64,000 bases of DNA from Leptasterias polaris (GCA_037783415.1 JAZGTN010000094.1:3348001-3412000); one strand, 5' to 3'; shown: positions 38,501-53,500, numbered from the stretch's first letter. The notes: generated by a model from the sequence alone, not told the origin. Numbers and translations are program-made.

Positions 38501-41500
38501 CCTCAGTCCAGCAGAATCAAACAAGACATGCAGTAGGATTTTGAAGGGTCGGGGATGGTTTTAATCTTTAGTTGATGTTGTTCTTAACATTCATTATACT
38601 GGACAGAAAATTTGTTAACATCAACTACACTAGAGAAATTGTTCTCACCTCTACTTCAGCTGGGGTGGCCTCGTTCTTAAAATGCATCTTCTGAAAGTTA
38701 TTGGCCATCTTGCAGAATTGGGTGAGATTGACGGAGCGTCCTTTACCGAGTACACTCCCACAACTGTCATCCTCGAGACAGTCCTTAGCTGCTCTCTTCC
38801 CTGTTGTGGTTAAGAAGGAAAATCAATTTCATCATCTGTCATATAAAGATGTGTCCGAATAAACCTTTTGTGAGTTACATTTGAATAACGTCTGGTACAA
38901 TGACTTGCTAAGTCACAAGTTACCGCTTGAATTTGAATTCCTCAGACTATAGAGACAGTTGCTATATGTATGTCACAAGATTTGGGGCAAGCTTTTGCAT
39001 CATTATGTAAGAGACGTCGAACACTAATACACAATTCTGAATGAATGTGTATGGCACAATTGAATGTGTAATAGTCTTCTATGCAAGCGCTTTACGAAGA
39101 AATTGAACTGCTGCACGTATACACACAGCTCTGTGTTGCAGTCACCGTGTGGACATTCCTTTGTTGTATACACCTAAGGAAAATCCTATTCCTCAACACT
39201 GTAAATACCACTGTGTGTACGTGTGTAAGTCCACATAGTGTTTTAAGACCCTACATTATGTGTACCTCTTTTGTTCTCAGGTCCATACTTCGTATGTAGC
39301 GTTAAAACACGCTAACATTTATGCTACACACACACATGAAAAGATGACGACACACATAAATGTCAATCAGCATTTTCCCAAGCTCAATAGACCAATCCAT
39401 TAAGCCCCGCCTCCTTACGAGTTGACCAATCACAGCCACGAAACCTGATCACCATTAGAGCAAAGATCACCAAACGGCTCAAATGTTGATCAGATTTCGC
39501 GGCTGTGATTGGTCAATGAGAAATGGGCGTGGCTTAATGGATCGGTGTATTATGCCGAACTAGAGAAGTGTGAAGTATAGTAAAACAACTACATGGTTTA
39601 TTTCGGGTGGACAGTCGATATTAGCTCCCCTCGATATTGGAAGTTGACAAAGGTAGCTCCCTTTTTCGCCTTGTTTGTTAACTTCCACTAAAGTACCACA
39701 GGGAGCTAATATCAACTGTCCCACCCTCAAACCAAGTTATATTTGTATACTGATGCATATAGGATTAAGAACAATATTTTTCCTAGGTTTTTGCTCTACA
39801 CTGACATGCGATAAAGCATTGTGGACACGGTAAAGTCCAATGAGTGCTTTCCAAAGCCAGTGGGGAAAAAATAAAATTAAAAAACCACAGACAAAAGTTG
39901 TGTTTTTTTTGTTTTTGTTTTGCGGACGTTATACATAGTCTCAAAAGGGTCACTCGGCATCAACGCATTTCTAGGGATCCTATTTACCTGATTGTCGTTT
40001 TCTTTCCAACTCAACTTCAGCACACAATTTCTCCTTCTCTTCCTAAAGATGTAAAACAAAGGTTGCATAAATCTCATCGAATCAAGAGGGATGTCCAAAT
40101 ACCAGCTTGTCAATGAGACAGCAAAGGACTTGTCCTTTGCTTTTTCAATGACAAGCCAGATAGACTAGCTAAGTAACACCCGTTCCAGACAGGCGCTCCA
40201 GAGCCGCGCCCAACCAAATTATTGAATTAATTACATGAAAAGTTTGATGTCTGCAACAGTTAGGAGTGACTGGAACTGCTAGAATTCAAAAGATCGACTG
40301 CTGCAGTCGTTCGGAATGACTCTGGAGCGCCTTGATTTCAGACGTCGATCTTTTCATGAGCTGAACCTTGTATGTTAAGTTCGCCTGTCCGAAAAATTTT
40401 TTTGGGGGGGTCGACCTAGAGTCACTCCTAATCTATTAGGTTCGTCGCGACTCCGGAAGCCTGTCTGAAACGGGTGTAAGCTCATCATTGCACTAGTCCG
40501 CCAGCTTTTGTACTACTCCATACTTCATGTTAAAGCGGCTGTGTCGTCATGATCAAAGCTGGCCTTCGGCTGTACATGGAACTATGAACTCTCACCCCGA
40601 TACTGCACGCATGCCCACGCTCTCCATAGATATGATACGAAGGGAGGACACGCAAGTGCAGTTACTGGGTGAGAGTTCATCATTTCATGTACATCTACAA
40701 GCCTGCTTTGATCAAGACGGCACAGCCGCCTTTAATTGGGAATGTTTTTGAACACTGAAGCAGCCAGCCCGACCATTTTGGAGGAGACTTTTGGTATTGT
40801 TGGAACCAGTCTTGAAGTGGGAGTGGCTCACATGAAGAATGACCTCACCCTTCTTATACTGGTTTCAGAGTAACATGTCTAGATATGTTACTCTGGGTGT
40901 TGAGTTATGTGCTTGGTTGAAGAATGAGCAATGATTCTTATCAAATCTGCGAGATCACTCTGAAGGGTCAAGGGTCAATTTTACACATTTTTGTTTAAGC
41001 ACAAAACTTTAACAAGCAAAAACAGGTTTACTAGAGGTCACCATGCAATTCCTGACCAGGGCCCAATTTCAAACAGCTGTTTCAGCTTAGCAACAATTAG
41101 CAGGATACCAGTCAGAATTGGTCCATGTGACATGGTAGTTTGGCTGGTAACCTTATTCTGGTAAGCATAATTTTGTTGTGCTTAGCTACTTTTTGTGCTG
41201 AAGCAGCTCAATGAAATTAGGCCCTGAATGTTCCGTGCCAAAGTAAGTAGTGTGGGCGGGTTTGAAGTTCTCGAAGAAGGAACCCGACTAAAGAATCTGT
41301 CTTGCCAACATCATAATCTAATTCTTTGTTCTAACTTCTTATCAATTTCTTATGACAGAGAGAGGAAAAATGATAAGACGTCGATGAGAAGATGAATCGA
41401 GGTCACATACCTTGGTGAGAGTGTCGTACGATAAGAGATACTTGCAATAAATACCATCCAGCTTCACAATACGCCCCTGGATCTACAAAGAGAGGGTCCA

Positions 41501-44500
41501 ATAATAATGTATTCAAATAATGTCTAAAAAGAAAGTTTATGATTTTTTTTTTGATTTTTTTTTGAAGGGGCCTTCTTGGCAATGCAAAACAACATTTATA
41601 AAAAGTGAAAGCCTCCGGCACTTCAGGTGGAAATCAAATTAATGACCTGGATGTTCTTTTGAGGTTTCCCAACAGCTGGGAACCTCACCTGTTCCAGGTG
41701 GGAACTGAATTTGTAAACAACAGAAACACTTTCGCCTAAAGGAAACTAACTATTTTAACAAGTTGTGCATTCCAGGTATCCATTTATATAGCACTTCCGT
41801 ATGGGTTAACACGGTGATTCAGCGCAACCTGCCCCTAACCCATGTCAGAGACACATAGGCAAACCCCTTCTCTTAATCACAAGTTCACTGGGTTCTTTTA
41901 TATGCATTACACATCACAGGGGACCTTTAGGTTAACCCACACTCTGACAGCAACAGAACTTGAGTCCGTTACACTAGACCACTCGGCCAAAAGACAAATC
42001 ACACATATATCTACTCTTACCATCTTTGGAATCTTGAGGACATCAGCCACCTTGTTCCAGCGTTTCTTGTTCGTTATCGTCTTCAGGCCTCCTTGTTGGG
42101 TCACAATTTTTGAGAAGCGGACCAGATCCAACTCACACCCACCAACCTATCAAAAGATCAATCATAGTCACATCCATAAAAGCCATTGTTGTACATTGTT
42201 TTATTAGGCCATTCCAATTTTATTAGTTGGTTTACGGATTTTTTAGGTGTTGAAAAAAGTCGTCAGACAGGAAAAAAATAAAAATAAAAATGATGATGAT
42301 AACAGATAAGTGTCGAAATCCGTTGGCCAACAACCAAAGATCTGCTTAATACTGGGATGTGCCTCCATATCCATCTCGCTATTCCATGTCAGGTCCAATA
42401 AGCCTATTAAAGTATTTTGCATCTTTTAAATTTCTGTTTAATACCATAATTATTTTTATTTTTTTTAAATCTCTTTGTGAGATTTATTTATTATTCTGCC
42501 ACCGAACACATGAATGGATAGAAAATTTTATTTGACACTTAAAAACTCTGAACTACCCAACCCACCCAAATTTATAAAATGAAGATAAATGGTTCTGGAC
42601 TGTATATTAAGAACAAAAATGAATTTAACTGCTGCTTAATTTTAAATTGCTTCCTAACATTTTGGACATTATTTGGCGTATGTAATGTAGGGTTGAAGTG
42701 AATGCTGATGTGTTTGTTGCACTGTCAGATGCCCTACAACAAGATTCACAACCCTCAAACAGAAAGTGACAAAGAACTGCTCCAAAATCCATGAAAGACC
42801 TGTGTAAAATACTTTAATATGGTGGCACGTTGTGTGTAAGATACATTTATCCCCCCCCAAAAAAATAAAAAATAAAAAATAGGCTTTGTGCGTCGTTCCT
42901 CGAGAAGCGCATTCTTGGGATTTGCACATCCTGAAGATTGCACTGTGAAGGTTAAGCAGTTCAATCTCATATTGTGCGCTATCTAAAGATTGTGCAAATC
43001 CCAAGAATGTGCTAAACAAGTAAAGACTCACAACAGAAATTTTGAGTTCACATTTTCGAGAAATGTACCTGACACAATCGTACCACCATGTTAACAGCAA
43101 CATCTCCTGTGTTCCTCTGGTGAGTTTAAAGTATTTTATAGAGGTCTTTGATGGATTTTGGAGCAGTTCTAATTGTCACTCAACTGAATTAATTTCCACG
43201 CTAAATACTAAATAGCCGTTCCGCAGTCGGAGGTAGTCGTCATGTCGACGGCACTTGTTGCAGTAAAATTGTACCTGAAGTTCTGAAGGGACTTTTTACT
43301 GACACCCGTTGCATTGGTCAACGAACCGATCATTTAATCCAGTGAGACAGCAATCAATAAGGGGTTTATCCAGCTTTCCTCCCTCTTTTACAGTCACTGA
43401 ACAAGTATTTTTTGCTCGGATCGTGCTTGCCATTCATTGTGATTTGGATCCACCAAACTTTGACAGAACGCTGAATCGTGCACTTGATCACATGCGACAT
43501 AGCATTTTGTTTACATCATCAAGTATCAGACTATTTCGTTTACATCGCGTATTACACTTCCCGTCTAGCACACAACCCCAGAGCCGCTGGTATTGCATAC
43601 CCACTGATCTACCGAACGGTCCACATGGGCTGTTCTCTCTATTAAGCACAGCCCCATGCGCTGTGTGTATTTGATATCGAAACATGAGGGAGGCACAGAG
43701 TTACATGTAGCTAGCTCTTACAATGGAGCTATGGAGCATAGCTCCATGCTCTCTGTGCCGTGCGCTGCCGGCCCGCGAAGCACTCTGTATCCATCGGCGC
43801 GGACCATGATCGACCAACGCAATGCGTGATCGAAACGTAACACGATGTTTTGGGGTTTTTTTTCATGAGCTTTTTCTCAATAAAAAGTCGACTAATTATT
43901 TTAAATAATCTGACCAAAGTTTGAATATTCGAAGCCGGGGAAAAAAATAAAAAATAAATGAATGGATTTTCCAATTTTTATTTTTTTCGTTTTTTCAACA
44001 AAACGCGTCGCCGCAATCCGTAAACCAACTAATAAAAATGGAACGGCCTTACAGTAAGATTTGAAGCTTTGCATAATGCAGGAAGTAAGAGCTGAGTAGG
44101 TCTGTGGGGAACAACTAAGTGAGCTAAATTTCTTTAGGAAGACTCTCAATGTTTCTCTCTCTATTCATGTATTTCCACTTGACTGCTCTTGTTACACTTG
44201 TATATATGTTAATGTGTGTTGTGTTGTCATTTAGCCTTCGAGAAAGACTCTGCTAGGGTCGAAACGTCAGGCCACTAACTAATTTTTGCATTTATACCAC
44301 AGGTCCTTTTGGTTGGTAAGCAGTTTGCAACAGCTAATTCTATTTTCTCAATGTTTTCAATTATGTGCTCTGCTTGATTTCAGGGGGAATACTGAGGACC
44401 GCTGCGGATGCTGATGTATGAGGAGTTTTTAGGAATGCTGAGGTATGAGGAGTGTTTAGGAATGCTGAGGTATGAGGAGTGTTTAGGAATGCTGAGGTAT

Positions 44501-47500
44501 GAGGAGTGTTTAGGGATGCTGAGGTATAAGGAGTGTTTAGGGATGCTGAGGTATGAGGAGTGTTTAGGGATGCTGAGGTATGAGGAGTGTTTAGGGATGC
44601 TGAGGTATGAGGAGTGTTTAGGGATGCTGAGGTATGAGGAGTGTTTAGGAATGCTGAGGTATGAGGAGTGTTTAGGGATGCTGAGGTATGAGGAGTGTTT
44701 AGGGATGCTGAGGTATGAGGAGTGTTTAGGGATGCTGAGGTATGAGGAGTTTTTAGGAATGCTGAGGTATGAGGAGTGTTTAGGAATGCTGAGGTATGAG
44801 GAGTGTTTAGGAATGCTGAGGTATTAGGAGTGTTTAGGGATGCTGAGGTATAAGGAGTGTTTAGGGATGCTGAGGTATGAGGAGTGTTTAGGGATGCTGA
44901 GGTATGAGGAGTGTTTAGGGATGCTGAGGTATGAGGAGTGTTTAGGGATGCTGAGGTATAAGGAGTGTTTAGGAATGCTGAGGTATGAGGAGTGTTTAGG
45001 GATGCTGAGGTATGAGGAGTGTTTAGGGATGCTGAGGTATGAGGAGTGTTTAGGGATGCTGAGGTATAAGGAGTATTTAGGGATGCTGAGGTATAAGGAG
45101 TGTTTATGGGATGCTGAGGTATAAGGAGTGTTTAGGGATGCTGAGGTATGAGGAGTGTTTAGGGATGCTGAGGTATGAGGAGTGTTTAGGGATGCTGAGG
45201 TATGAGGAGTGTTTAGGGATGCTGAGGTATAAGGAGTGTTTAGGAATGCTGAGGTATGAGGAGTGTTTAGGGATGCTGAGGTATGAGGAGTGTTTAGGGA
45301 TGCTGAGGTATAAGGAGTATTTAGGGATGCTGAGGTATAAGGAGTGTTTATGGGATGCTGAGGTATGAGGAGTGTTTAGGAATGCTGAGGTATGAGGAGT
45401 GTTTAGGAATGCTGAGGTATAAGAAGTGTTTAGGGATGCTACATGTAAGGTATGAGGAGTGTTTAGGGATGCCGAGGCATGAGGAGTGCAGGCATGTGAG
45501 CGGGTCATGGAAAAAAAAGAGGAAAACTTGTTTTTAGTTAGCAAGCTAAGTCCGTGTCCGGATTTTGGGCCAGCGCTACAGTCTGAATAACAGGCTTTGC
45601 ACTGCAGCGTAGACAAAACATTAACAGAAACATAGGCCACAATTGTTACCTGGTAACAATGTGTTGTTCGTCCTCATTTTCAAGATGTTTTTGTGGCATT
45701 CCTTAGACAGGTGTTCCACAAACGCGATGCGTCCTCGACTGCCATTATTTAGTTTCCTTGTCCACCACACGTGAAAGACCGTGTGCGCCTAGTCTTGGCT
45801 TTGTAATACAGTTTTTAGTACAGCGCCCTCTCTTGGTGGAACGGGATGACAACCTGGGTAAGTATAATTGGACATTGCGCATAACGAAAAATGAACAGCT
45901 TTAATCAAAGACTAACGCAGAGCATTTTACCGGGTCTAGCCCCCGACTCACGTGTCAAAATCAAATCGCAATTAAAGTGCTTCTCGATGGCAGGTTCCCC
46001 TTCTCTGTGTGAGTGTTCTGCAGTAAAATTACTTGCTGCTTGATGAAAAAAAAACCCAAAACGCAGACCGGCCAGTCACGGCGGAGACGGGAAAAACGCG
46101 GAGCCCGCAAGAAAAACGCGGAATGGGAAAATAAAAAACACGGATTTCCGCGTAAACGCGGAAGTCTCACATGCCAGGGAGTGGAAAAGGAACAATAGGT
46201 CACTGACTGCTGACCCAAAGGAAAACAATGGGTTCATGTTTGTCTGGACAAAGAGTTGAACAAAGGAGGGTCCATGATTAGAGGCCATTACACACTTGCA
46301 CGCGCAGATGGACAGGAAGAGTGGGGACCAGGGGACGACTTCGCAAAGCACTAAGATTCATCTTTAAGATGAGTTGTCAGTATTACCGTGATGGTTTGTT
46401 TTGTGACATCACACATTGCTTGGCAATTAAGATTGCTCTTCAGATCAATCTTAACTGATTGTGAAATCAACCCCAGGTGTCGTTAATGAAGAAGCGAATG
46501 GTGAGAGTGTTGTATGTGCAGGTTTCAGTGGCAATGGGTGACAGGTCTGATGAGCTTGGCGCTGTTCCAGTTGATGGCCATGATCGTGTTTGTGTGAATG
46601 TTTTAATGATGTCTGCCATGGACGTTCCTCGATTCCTCTTGAGGAACATCCAAATCTTTCATCACAAATTTTACTTGGTATACATTTTAAGTGGTTCCAT
46701 CCATTCTGAGATATCTTTTCATAAAGAAAGGCTTACAGTATCACTTTTAGAAATACCTTTTTGGGGGTAATTTTGGTTAAAAAAAGAACCAATATTTTCG
46801 GTATTTCAAATATTGAGCCTACATGTGTACATGCACAGAATATGTGGCAATCTTTCAAACCATACATATTTCATAGACTGTTTCAGAGTTAAACAAGGCC
46901 AACCACACATACATGTATTGAGAAACTCATCAACATTTATGTCTAGAAGCCATATGGAGTTATATAAAGCACTGCTTAAGTATGCTCATCACATCTGACT
47001 CCATAACACTAGCCACTGTCATGGGTTAGACATCCCTTTAAATGCCACACAACATTTCCACTTACATATAAAGATTAAGTTACCTACAGTCGTTGTCAAA
47101 TTGCAGGGGAAAAATTACCCCACTACAAAGTGGTTACCAGTGATCTAAACCACCTGATGTAGTCCCTCTGAGTGACAGATGGAACGTGCACTGTGAGTTG
47201 ATAGTGGGTGTCCCCCGGGCCCTCATAGATGTCAAGCATGTACACATTACAAACTGTCTGATACAAGCTGCATTATGTGTACACTGCAATATACACATGT
47301 CTTTAGCAGCACAAACTGGGCTTTATGGCCATATCAAAAAAGCTTTTGTGTATGGGTCAGAAATGTCTATCAAGCCGGTGGTTGTGTGTTTCCTGCACTT
47401 TTACTTGTGTAGTATAACAGGCACCCTGGCTTCATGATTTGGGGACCTAATCTTGCACTTACAGCTAGGAACTTCCATTATAGTGAACGATGCTGGCTTT

Positions 47501-50500
47501 TCAAAATAAAATAAAATTCCATTTCATTCAAACCATCTACACGCACACACTGTTCAAAATGCTGCAGCGAGGGCTCTGTTTGGTTGCAGCGTCCCTGTGG
47601 GATGTTGCCAGCACATACTGACAACTTTTGTCCATAAGTTAAAAGGGTTTGTTTTTGATTTTTTTTTCAACAATGTTTTTATTTAAGTGTGCTGTAAACA
47701 TGTCCAGATATTGCCTGGGTTAATTTAAGTCTATTTGTTTGCTTAATTAATTAAGTATTATAATTTGGTGTCATCTACCATTGACAAATGACATACATTT
47801 TTAGCTGTACATTACATCAATTGAAAAAGAGACTGCATATGAAAATTCTTTTAAAAAACCCAACTGTAATCAAGGCATATACACAAGTTCAAAGCCGACT
47901 TTCAAAACTTGATTATGGTCACCACTAGAACTTCCACAAAGGTCACTTTAAGGTCATGTGGTGTGTTGTAACCACAAGTGCGTTATAAATAGGAATGATT
48001 TAATCAGTCCTGCCAATACGCTGATTTAATCAGTCCTGCCAACACACTGTACGAAAATTGGGCCAATTTAAACAGCCCAGGGACACTGCAACTTTTAAGT
48101 AGCCTTCAGCAACACTTCTTAAGATGAATCTCAGTGCTTAGTGAAATCAGAGCCCAGTTTCATGGCTCTGCTTAATACCGTAAGCAAAGAATCGGCGCTT
48201 ACGGAAGCAGGGAATTCCGCGCATACGTCAAGCATATTTCAGGGTTAGCAGGGAATTTTGGGTTGTGCGCTTGTGTAATCCACGTTACAAGGCATTCTAC
48301 GCTTACACAGCTAGCGCAGAAATTTGGCGCTTGCTCGGTAAGCGGAGAATGGTGATTGCAAGCGCAGAATTCGGCGGTAAGCAGAGCCATGAAATTGGGC
48401 CCAATTATACACAGCTGTATAAAACAGACTTGTTCTCTTCCTGCGTATGAACCTTACCTGTGGTGGGTACGTCATGTTGTTATCCTGGCCAGCTAGGTGC
48501 TTCTTGATACACGCAAGTTGCTGGACATTGCTGCCCCATCTGTTTTTAATAACCAATGAATTGAAATATCAAAATATCATAGATCATTTGAGGCAAAACA
48601 AAACTGTCCAGACTAAAGAGATGTTGAGAGCAGGGGTGAGTAGATCCAGAGAGTTACTTGTCCTATGCAGAAGAGGATCTAGGGGTTAGCCTTGCCCAGG
48701 TTGGACTCCTCCGTCAGTGCAGTGCAATCGATACTGACGTCCTACCAGGGCTAGGGGTTATCCCTACAGGAATCTTCTGCTGTGCTGTACACAGGTACAG
48801 AGTGCTAGTCGCGAAGGGTCGGGCCCAGCGTGATCAATTTCAGCTCCCCATATTTTGAATCTTACCTGTAAAAAGCTACTAATTTCACATCTTGAACATC
48901 CCAGCGACAAATACATTTCTAGGCGTTAGGATGACTCTTCTTCTTTAGTCTGCCATTTCCATAAAAAATTCTAGCGCTTAAATTGAAATATTCAGCAAAC
49001 TTTAAAAACCGGTCATCACTCAAGCCTGCGCATGTGTTAGACCGGGTGCTGATAATGCTAACATTGTAGTAAGCACCAACTATTGCAAAATATGTGCATT
49101 CGTTGCCCGCCATGATTTGCCACTAAGCGAACATAATGCACAACGAAGAGGTGAACAGAATGTATTTCTGTCACAGTGTGTGCTAGATTATTTTGTGTGT
49201 GGATATGAGAGAGCAGAAAATTAATTTTGACGTCCAAATCGCAGTGCCCAAAAACCTGGCTCTCCATTAACATTGAAACATTGGTAATTTTACCTTTACT
49301 TCCTCTTGATAAAATGATCAAGAACCAGGTGCTCAGTTCAGAAGGTGAAACCCACAGCTTTTAACAATTCTTTCCTTCTGACGTTAAACTTGAGGTTAAA
49401 GTCACAAATCGTACGAAGTACTTGGACAACTGAAAGTTGGACACTTCAGAAAACCACATTGGACAACTTACCTGTGATGAAGACGGTGTATTCGTTGTAT
49501 CTGTGGCAACAACCTCATGTCATCTTTTAATTTGCATTCCGGCTGAAAGGAGCGAGAAGAAGAAAAATGAACACACTCAATTAAATGACTTGTCTCATAG
49601 AGATAGAGCAACACTTGAGAAAACCACACTTCTGACTGTTTCCCTTTTTATACTGTAGGTCCACATGAAGGTGCCGTTCAGGGATGCAAGCACTCTGTAT
49701 TGGTTTTCTAGAAAGCTGGGCTCAAACTTCTGGAAAATCTCCACTAGAAAACAGGTCAAAGATATATTGACAAAATTGGGAGATGGCCAAAATTAGGGTT
49801 AGACAGCTGAGCTGGTAGAGTGACGGCACTTTAAAGTCGCAGGTCCCACTCTAGTCAATTTTTGTTATTGTTCAAACCAAAGTTGTTACAAAAACAGGTC
49901 TTTAACATTTACAAGACCCAAAATATTTCTTTCTGGTTTCCTAACTGCTCCCTTTTTAGGAGGTACAGGATTGAAAAGATTAACTGTACATTAGTAATAG
50001 TATGTGTTTGGAGACGGCTCGACTGCAGGGACTTGTTTGATTTTGGGGTTCTGCCCCAATTCTAAAAGTACTGGACTCAGTGGCTATTTGTAGCCCTGAA
50101 AAGGCACTTAGTTCGTCACAAATCGACTAGCAGACGAATGTGCTTTAATAGTGTGTGTGCTTATTTGTCGGTTTGTCAGATTTGTAACAAATTAACACAT
50201 TTATTAATTATTAATTATTTATTTCAGCTTTTTTAAAGAGTGCGTTAATAACCACTATTTGCTTGAAAAATTCTGCTCACTTATTAAAACGAAAAACGTC
50301 ATTACTGTTGCACCACTTACAGTCCACCATAACCCATATTCAAAGCTATTTTAATTGATTTTCCTTCCTTCACTCACAAAGAGACAATTTATTTGTACAA
50401 ATTGAAGGATTTTCCTCATTAAGGAACAAAAAGGTTCTTTGCAACAACAAATCTTCCCAAAGGTTGCAGAAAATCCAAACAGCCTACTCATCATTCACAC

Positions 50501-53500
50501 CGCAACAACGTGCAGATGACATTTGAACAATGTTGGTGTTTTTAGCTGTTGCAAAAAGTGATGAAAATTGAGAATTACAATCTGCTGGAAAAAATTATGA
50601 TGAATTTTCTGACAATTTAGAAAAAACCAACATTGTTAGAAAATCATCAACGTCCTCCCTGAAATAATGAAAAATAGCAAAAGAGTTCTGCAAAGGTCTA
50701 CTTGTTGCGGTTCCATTTGCAGGCCACTCATTGAGTTCAACACAATTCCGGTAGAATGTTCACACAGCACAAATCCAAAGATACGACAAAGCCAAAACTT
50801 GCAGTGTACACGTAGATCAGACCTCCCACCTGCCACTATGAGAAAGCACCCCTCCATTGAAATGCAAACAATGAAATCAATGTCACCAACTACACCAGTC
50901 AATAGTCAATCATTGTACGGACCCTGCACTTGCCCTCCCTGGGGGCTGCACCACGGGGAGACTCTACTCCACAGGTCCCCTTTTCTTTCTTTACCACTAT
51001 GCATGGTGTTCAGCAAGTCAGGGGAACTTTGACAAGAGTAAACCGTATGGCCCTCGGAGTATGCGAGACACTATTTCAGAAAGTCAGTGTGCAAACTGTC
51101 CTTCTCCATCATATAAGCATGTAATAGACTGTGCAAGTCTCGCGCGCATGCGAACTTCCGGGACCATAGTGGTCCCAACCATATGGAGTTTTACGTGGGC
51201 GAGATTTTGTTTCGTCAATTATTTTAGTTTAACGTAGTTTATGACCTAGGAAATTATACATGTTGTTGGGAATGTAATACTAAGTGATAACAAAATATGA
51301 AAGTAAAACCAATTCAACAATATAACGAAGAAAACCCGAGAATTGAACTTGACCTCAGCTTCCGGTTATTGCAAAAAATGAAGAATTTTGTGCTCACCTC
51401 CGATCATAAAACTTACGAAAAGCTTGTTTTGGATGCGCAATTATAATCGCCAGATGCTGTAATTGCAAAGAGAACCCTTGTCATTGCAGTCTATGGTGTA
51501 GAGGCGTCAGCATCCTCTTTAAACTGCGATACGGGTCAATTTAAACCCGTTTGACCTTCACGAATCCACGTAAGGGGTTTCTAAAAAGTTAACATCAAAA
51601 AAGCATCCTTGTCCCAGAGTTGTAATTTGTTTTTAATAATAATTAACACACTTTGGCGTATTTTTTCAAAAGCTAAAACTAATTTCATAAAATTGTTATG
51701 ATTTATTTTTGTTGTTCAGATTTTGTCATAATATATAATTTAATACAAAAATTTGATTTCAGAAATAAAAATGTTCTTCGTTTGACGTGTTTTCTCGTTC
51801 GGATACGCGCGAGACTTGCACAGTCTATTGGTACATTTTTTTAAAATCTACTTTGAGAGTTTCTTTTTGAATGGATTTAATTTCTCACAACATTTTCCTT
51901 AATTGAGAGGGCTTTCTTTGGGCGGCATTGAGGGTGTATACAGAAATATAAATCGTAAGGAACAGTTTAGAAAGGTGTTGAAACTATATGAATAGGTGAA
52001 TAATACTGGCACACAATTAAGCGCTTCACCATGACTGCAAACGTTCAGTCAATAAATTTCCATCAGGAACAAAGTGGCAAAAACACAAATGCAATTTAAA
52101 CAATTAATTGCAGTTTTCTAAAGACGAAAAAAAAATTCAATGTTTAAATTAAATCGGAATGCAGTTTTAAAGGTATTATACAGGATTGGTAGAGCTGACA
52201 AAATAGTCACAGACAGTGTTTATGTTTTGTGTGATCAACCATTATACATGAAATAACAAACCTGTGAAAACTTGGGCTTAATCCGGCGTGTGAGTCAGGA
52301 GAAAATAGTGAAAAACCATGCACAATTTTCAGCATATAAATGCGCTGTCCTTAATTTTGGTTTTAACAACCGAAATCAGCTGTTGCATTTTTTAAAAGGG
52401 TTTTCAGATAGTTCTCTCAAATTTGACTTCATTTCCGAGGGAGATTTTCCAAAGAAAAAACAAATTTGTTCTAATATAAACATCATAATCAGTCAACTTT
52501 CAAAGACTAAAATTAAATAATGCTTTTATCCTTACCAATCCTGTATAGGCCTAATACCTTTAAAGGTATTATACAGGATTGGTAGAGCTGACAAAATAAT
52601 CACAGGCAGTGTTCATGTTTTGTGTAATCAACCACATACATGAAATAACAAACCTGTGAAAATTTGAGCTCAATTGGTCATCGAGGTCACGAGAAAATAG
52701 TGAAAAGGGACCTTATGTGTTTTCTGTTTTTCAAACATCGAGTTTATTATCGCGCGTGATAAAAACTATTGTTTTACTCATTTCTCAGAAACGATAGCAT
52801 TTTAGGCAGAAATATTTTAAGGAACCCTTTCTACCATTACTTACTTTAAATCATGTAAGTTATGTGTGAATCTGTGAACATTTGTGTTTTTCGATCTTAC
52901 CAATAGTGTACAGGGCCTTTAAATACCAATTAAATGAAATAATAAAACCCTAAGCGTTCTATGTATCATAGACTTGGTGAGCTGTACAATGATAGCACAG
53001 CTCCTACAGCAGTGTCCATTTCCACTGTGCCACTGCCGAACCACTAACAAATCCATGTAGTAGCATTAGAATGGCTTTTTTCCCCCCCTCTGGTTTTTCT
53101 TTTTTTGCCGTGCCGGTCTTCGGGAATGAGAACCTTGGCCTATGAGTCACATTTCTGAAGGAATATCCTTTGGGAAGTCCTATTCCAATACATGGACAGC
53201 TGGTGTGGGAGCCTCCCGAGGGATCAATGCTTACAGTCCTTAAATAGCTTGGCAGAGGCACAAGCTTGCCAACTTTCTCTTCTACTCCACTCATTCATTC
53301 ATTCTTTCCTTCTCTCTGTGTTTTTTTTTTTCATGAATGAAAGGTGAGCCGAAGGAGTACTTTAAAAAGTAGGATGAAACATTTCCGGCAATTGAGTGTC
53401 GAGCTGCAGTCGGCAATGATATTTTTTAACCAAAAAGTTGTTGATTGGTTTGCAATTTTTTACAGGTAACCCTAGTATCTCAGAACAAACTACTGTTTTT

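Noticed and set aside
44408..45640. ORFs encoding MLRYEECLG and LSIPKHSSY repeats
   Set aside because: Open only because the unit is 27 bp; intronic, no start context or conserved flanks. Also not a CRISPR array: units are contiguous without unique spacers.
49375..49425. Minus-strand VRFVTLTSS-like reading, resembling human MRFVTQIQ
   Set aside because: No splice sites in phase and no continuation. The true exon is at 49472-49542, with PECKL and correct junctions.
53004..53294. Minus-strand 96-codon ORF with 'CPCIGIGLPKGYSF'
   Set aside because: Lies in the JmjN-ARID intron; does not match any JARID2 segment and the neighbouring exons already join in phase without it.
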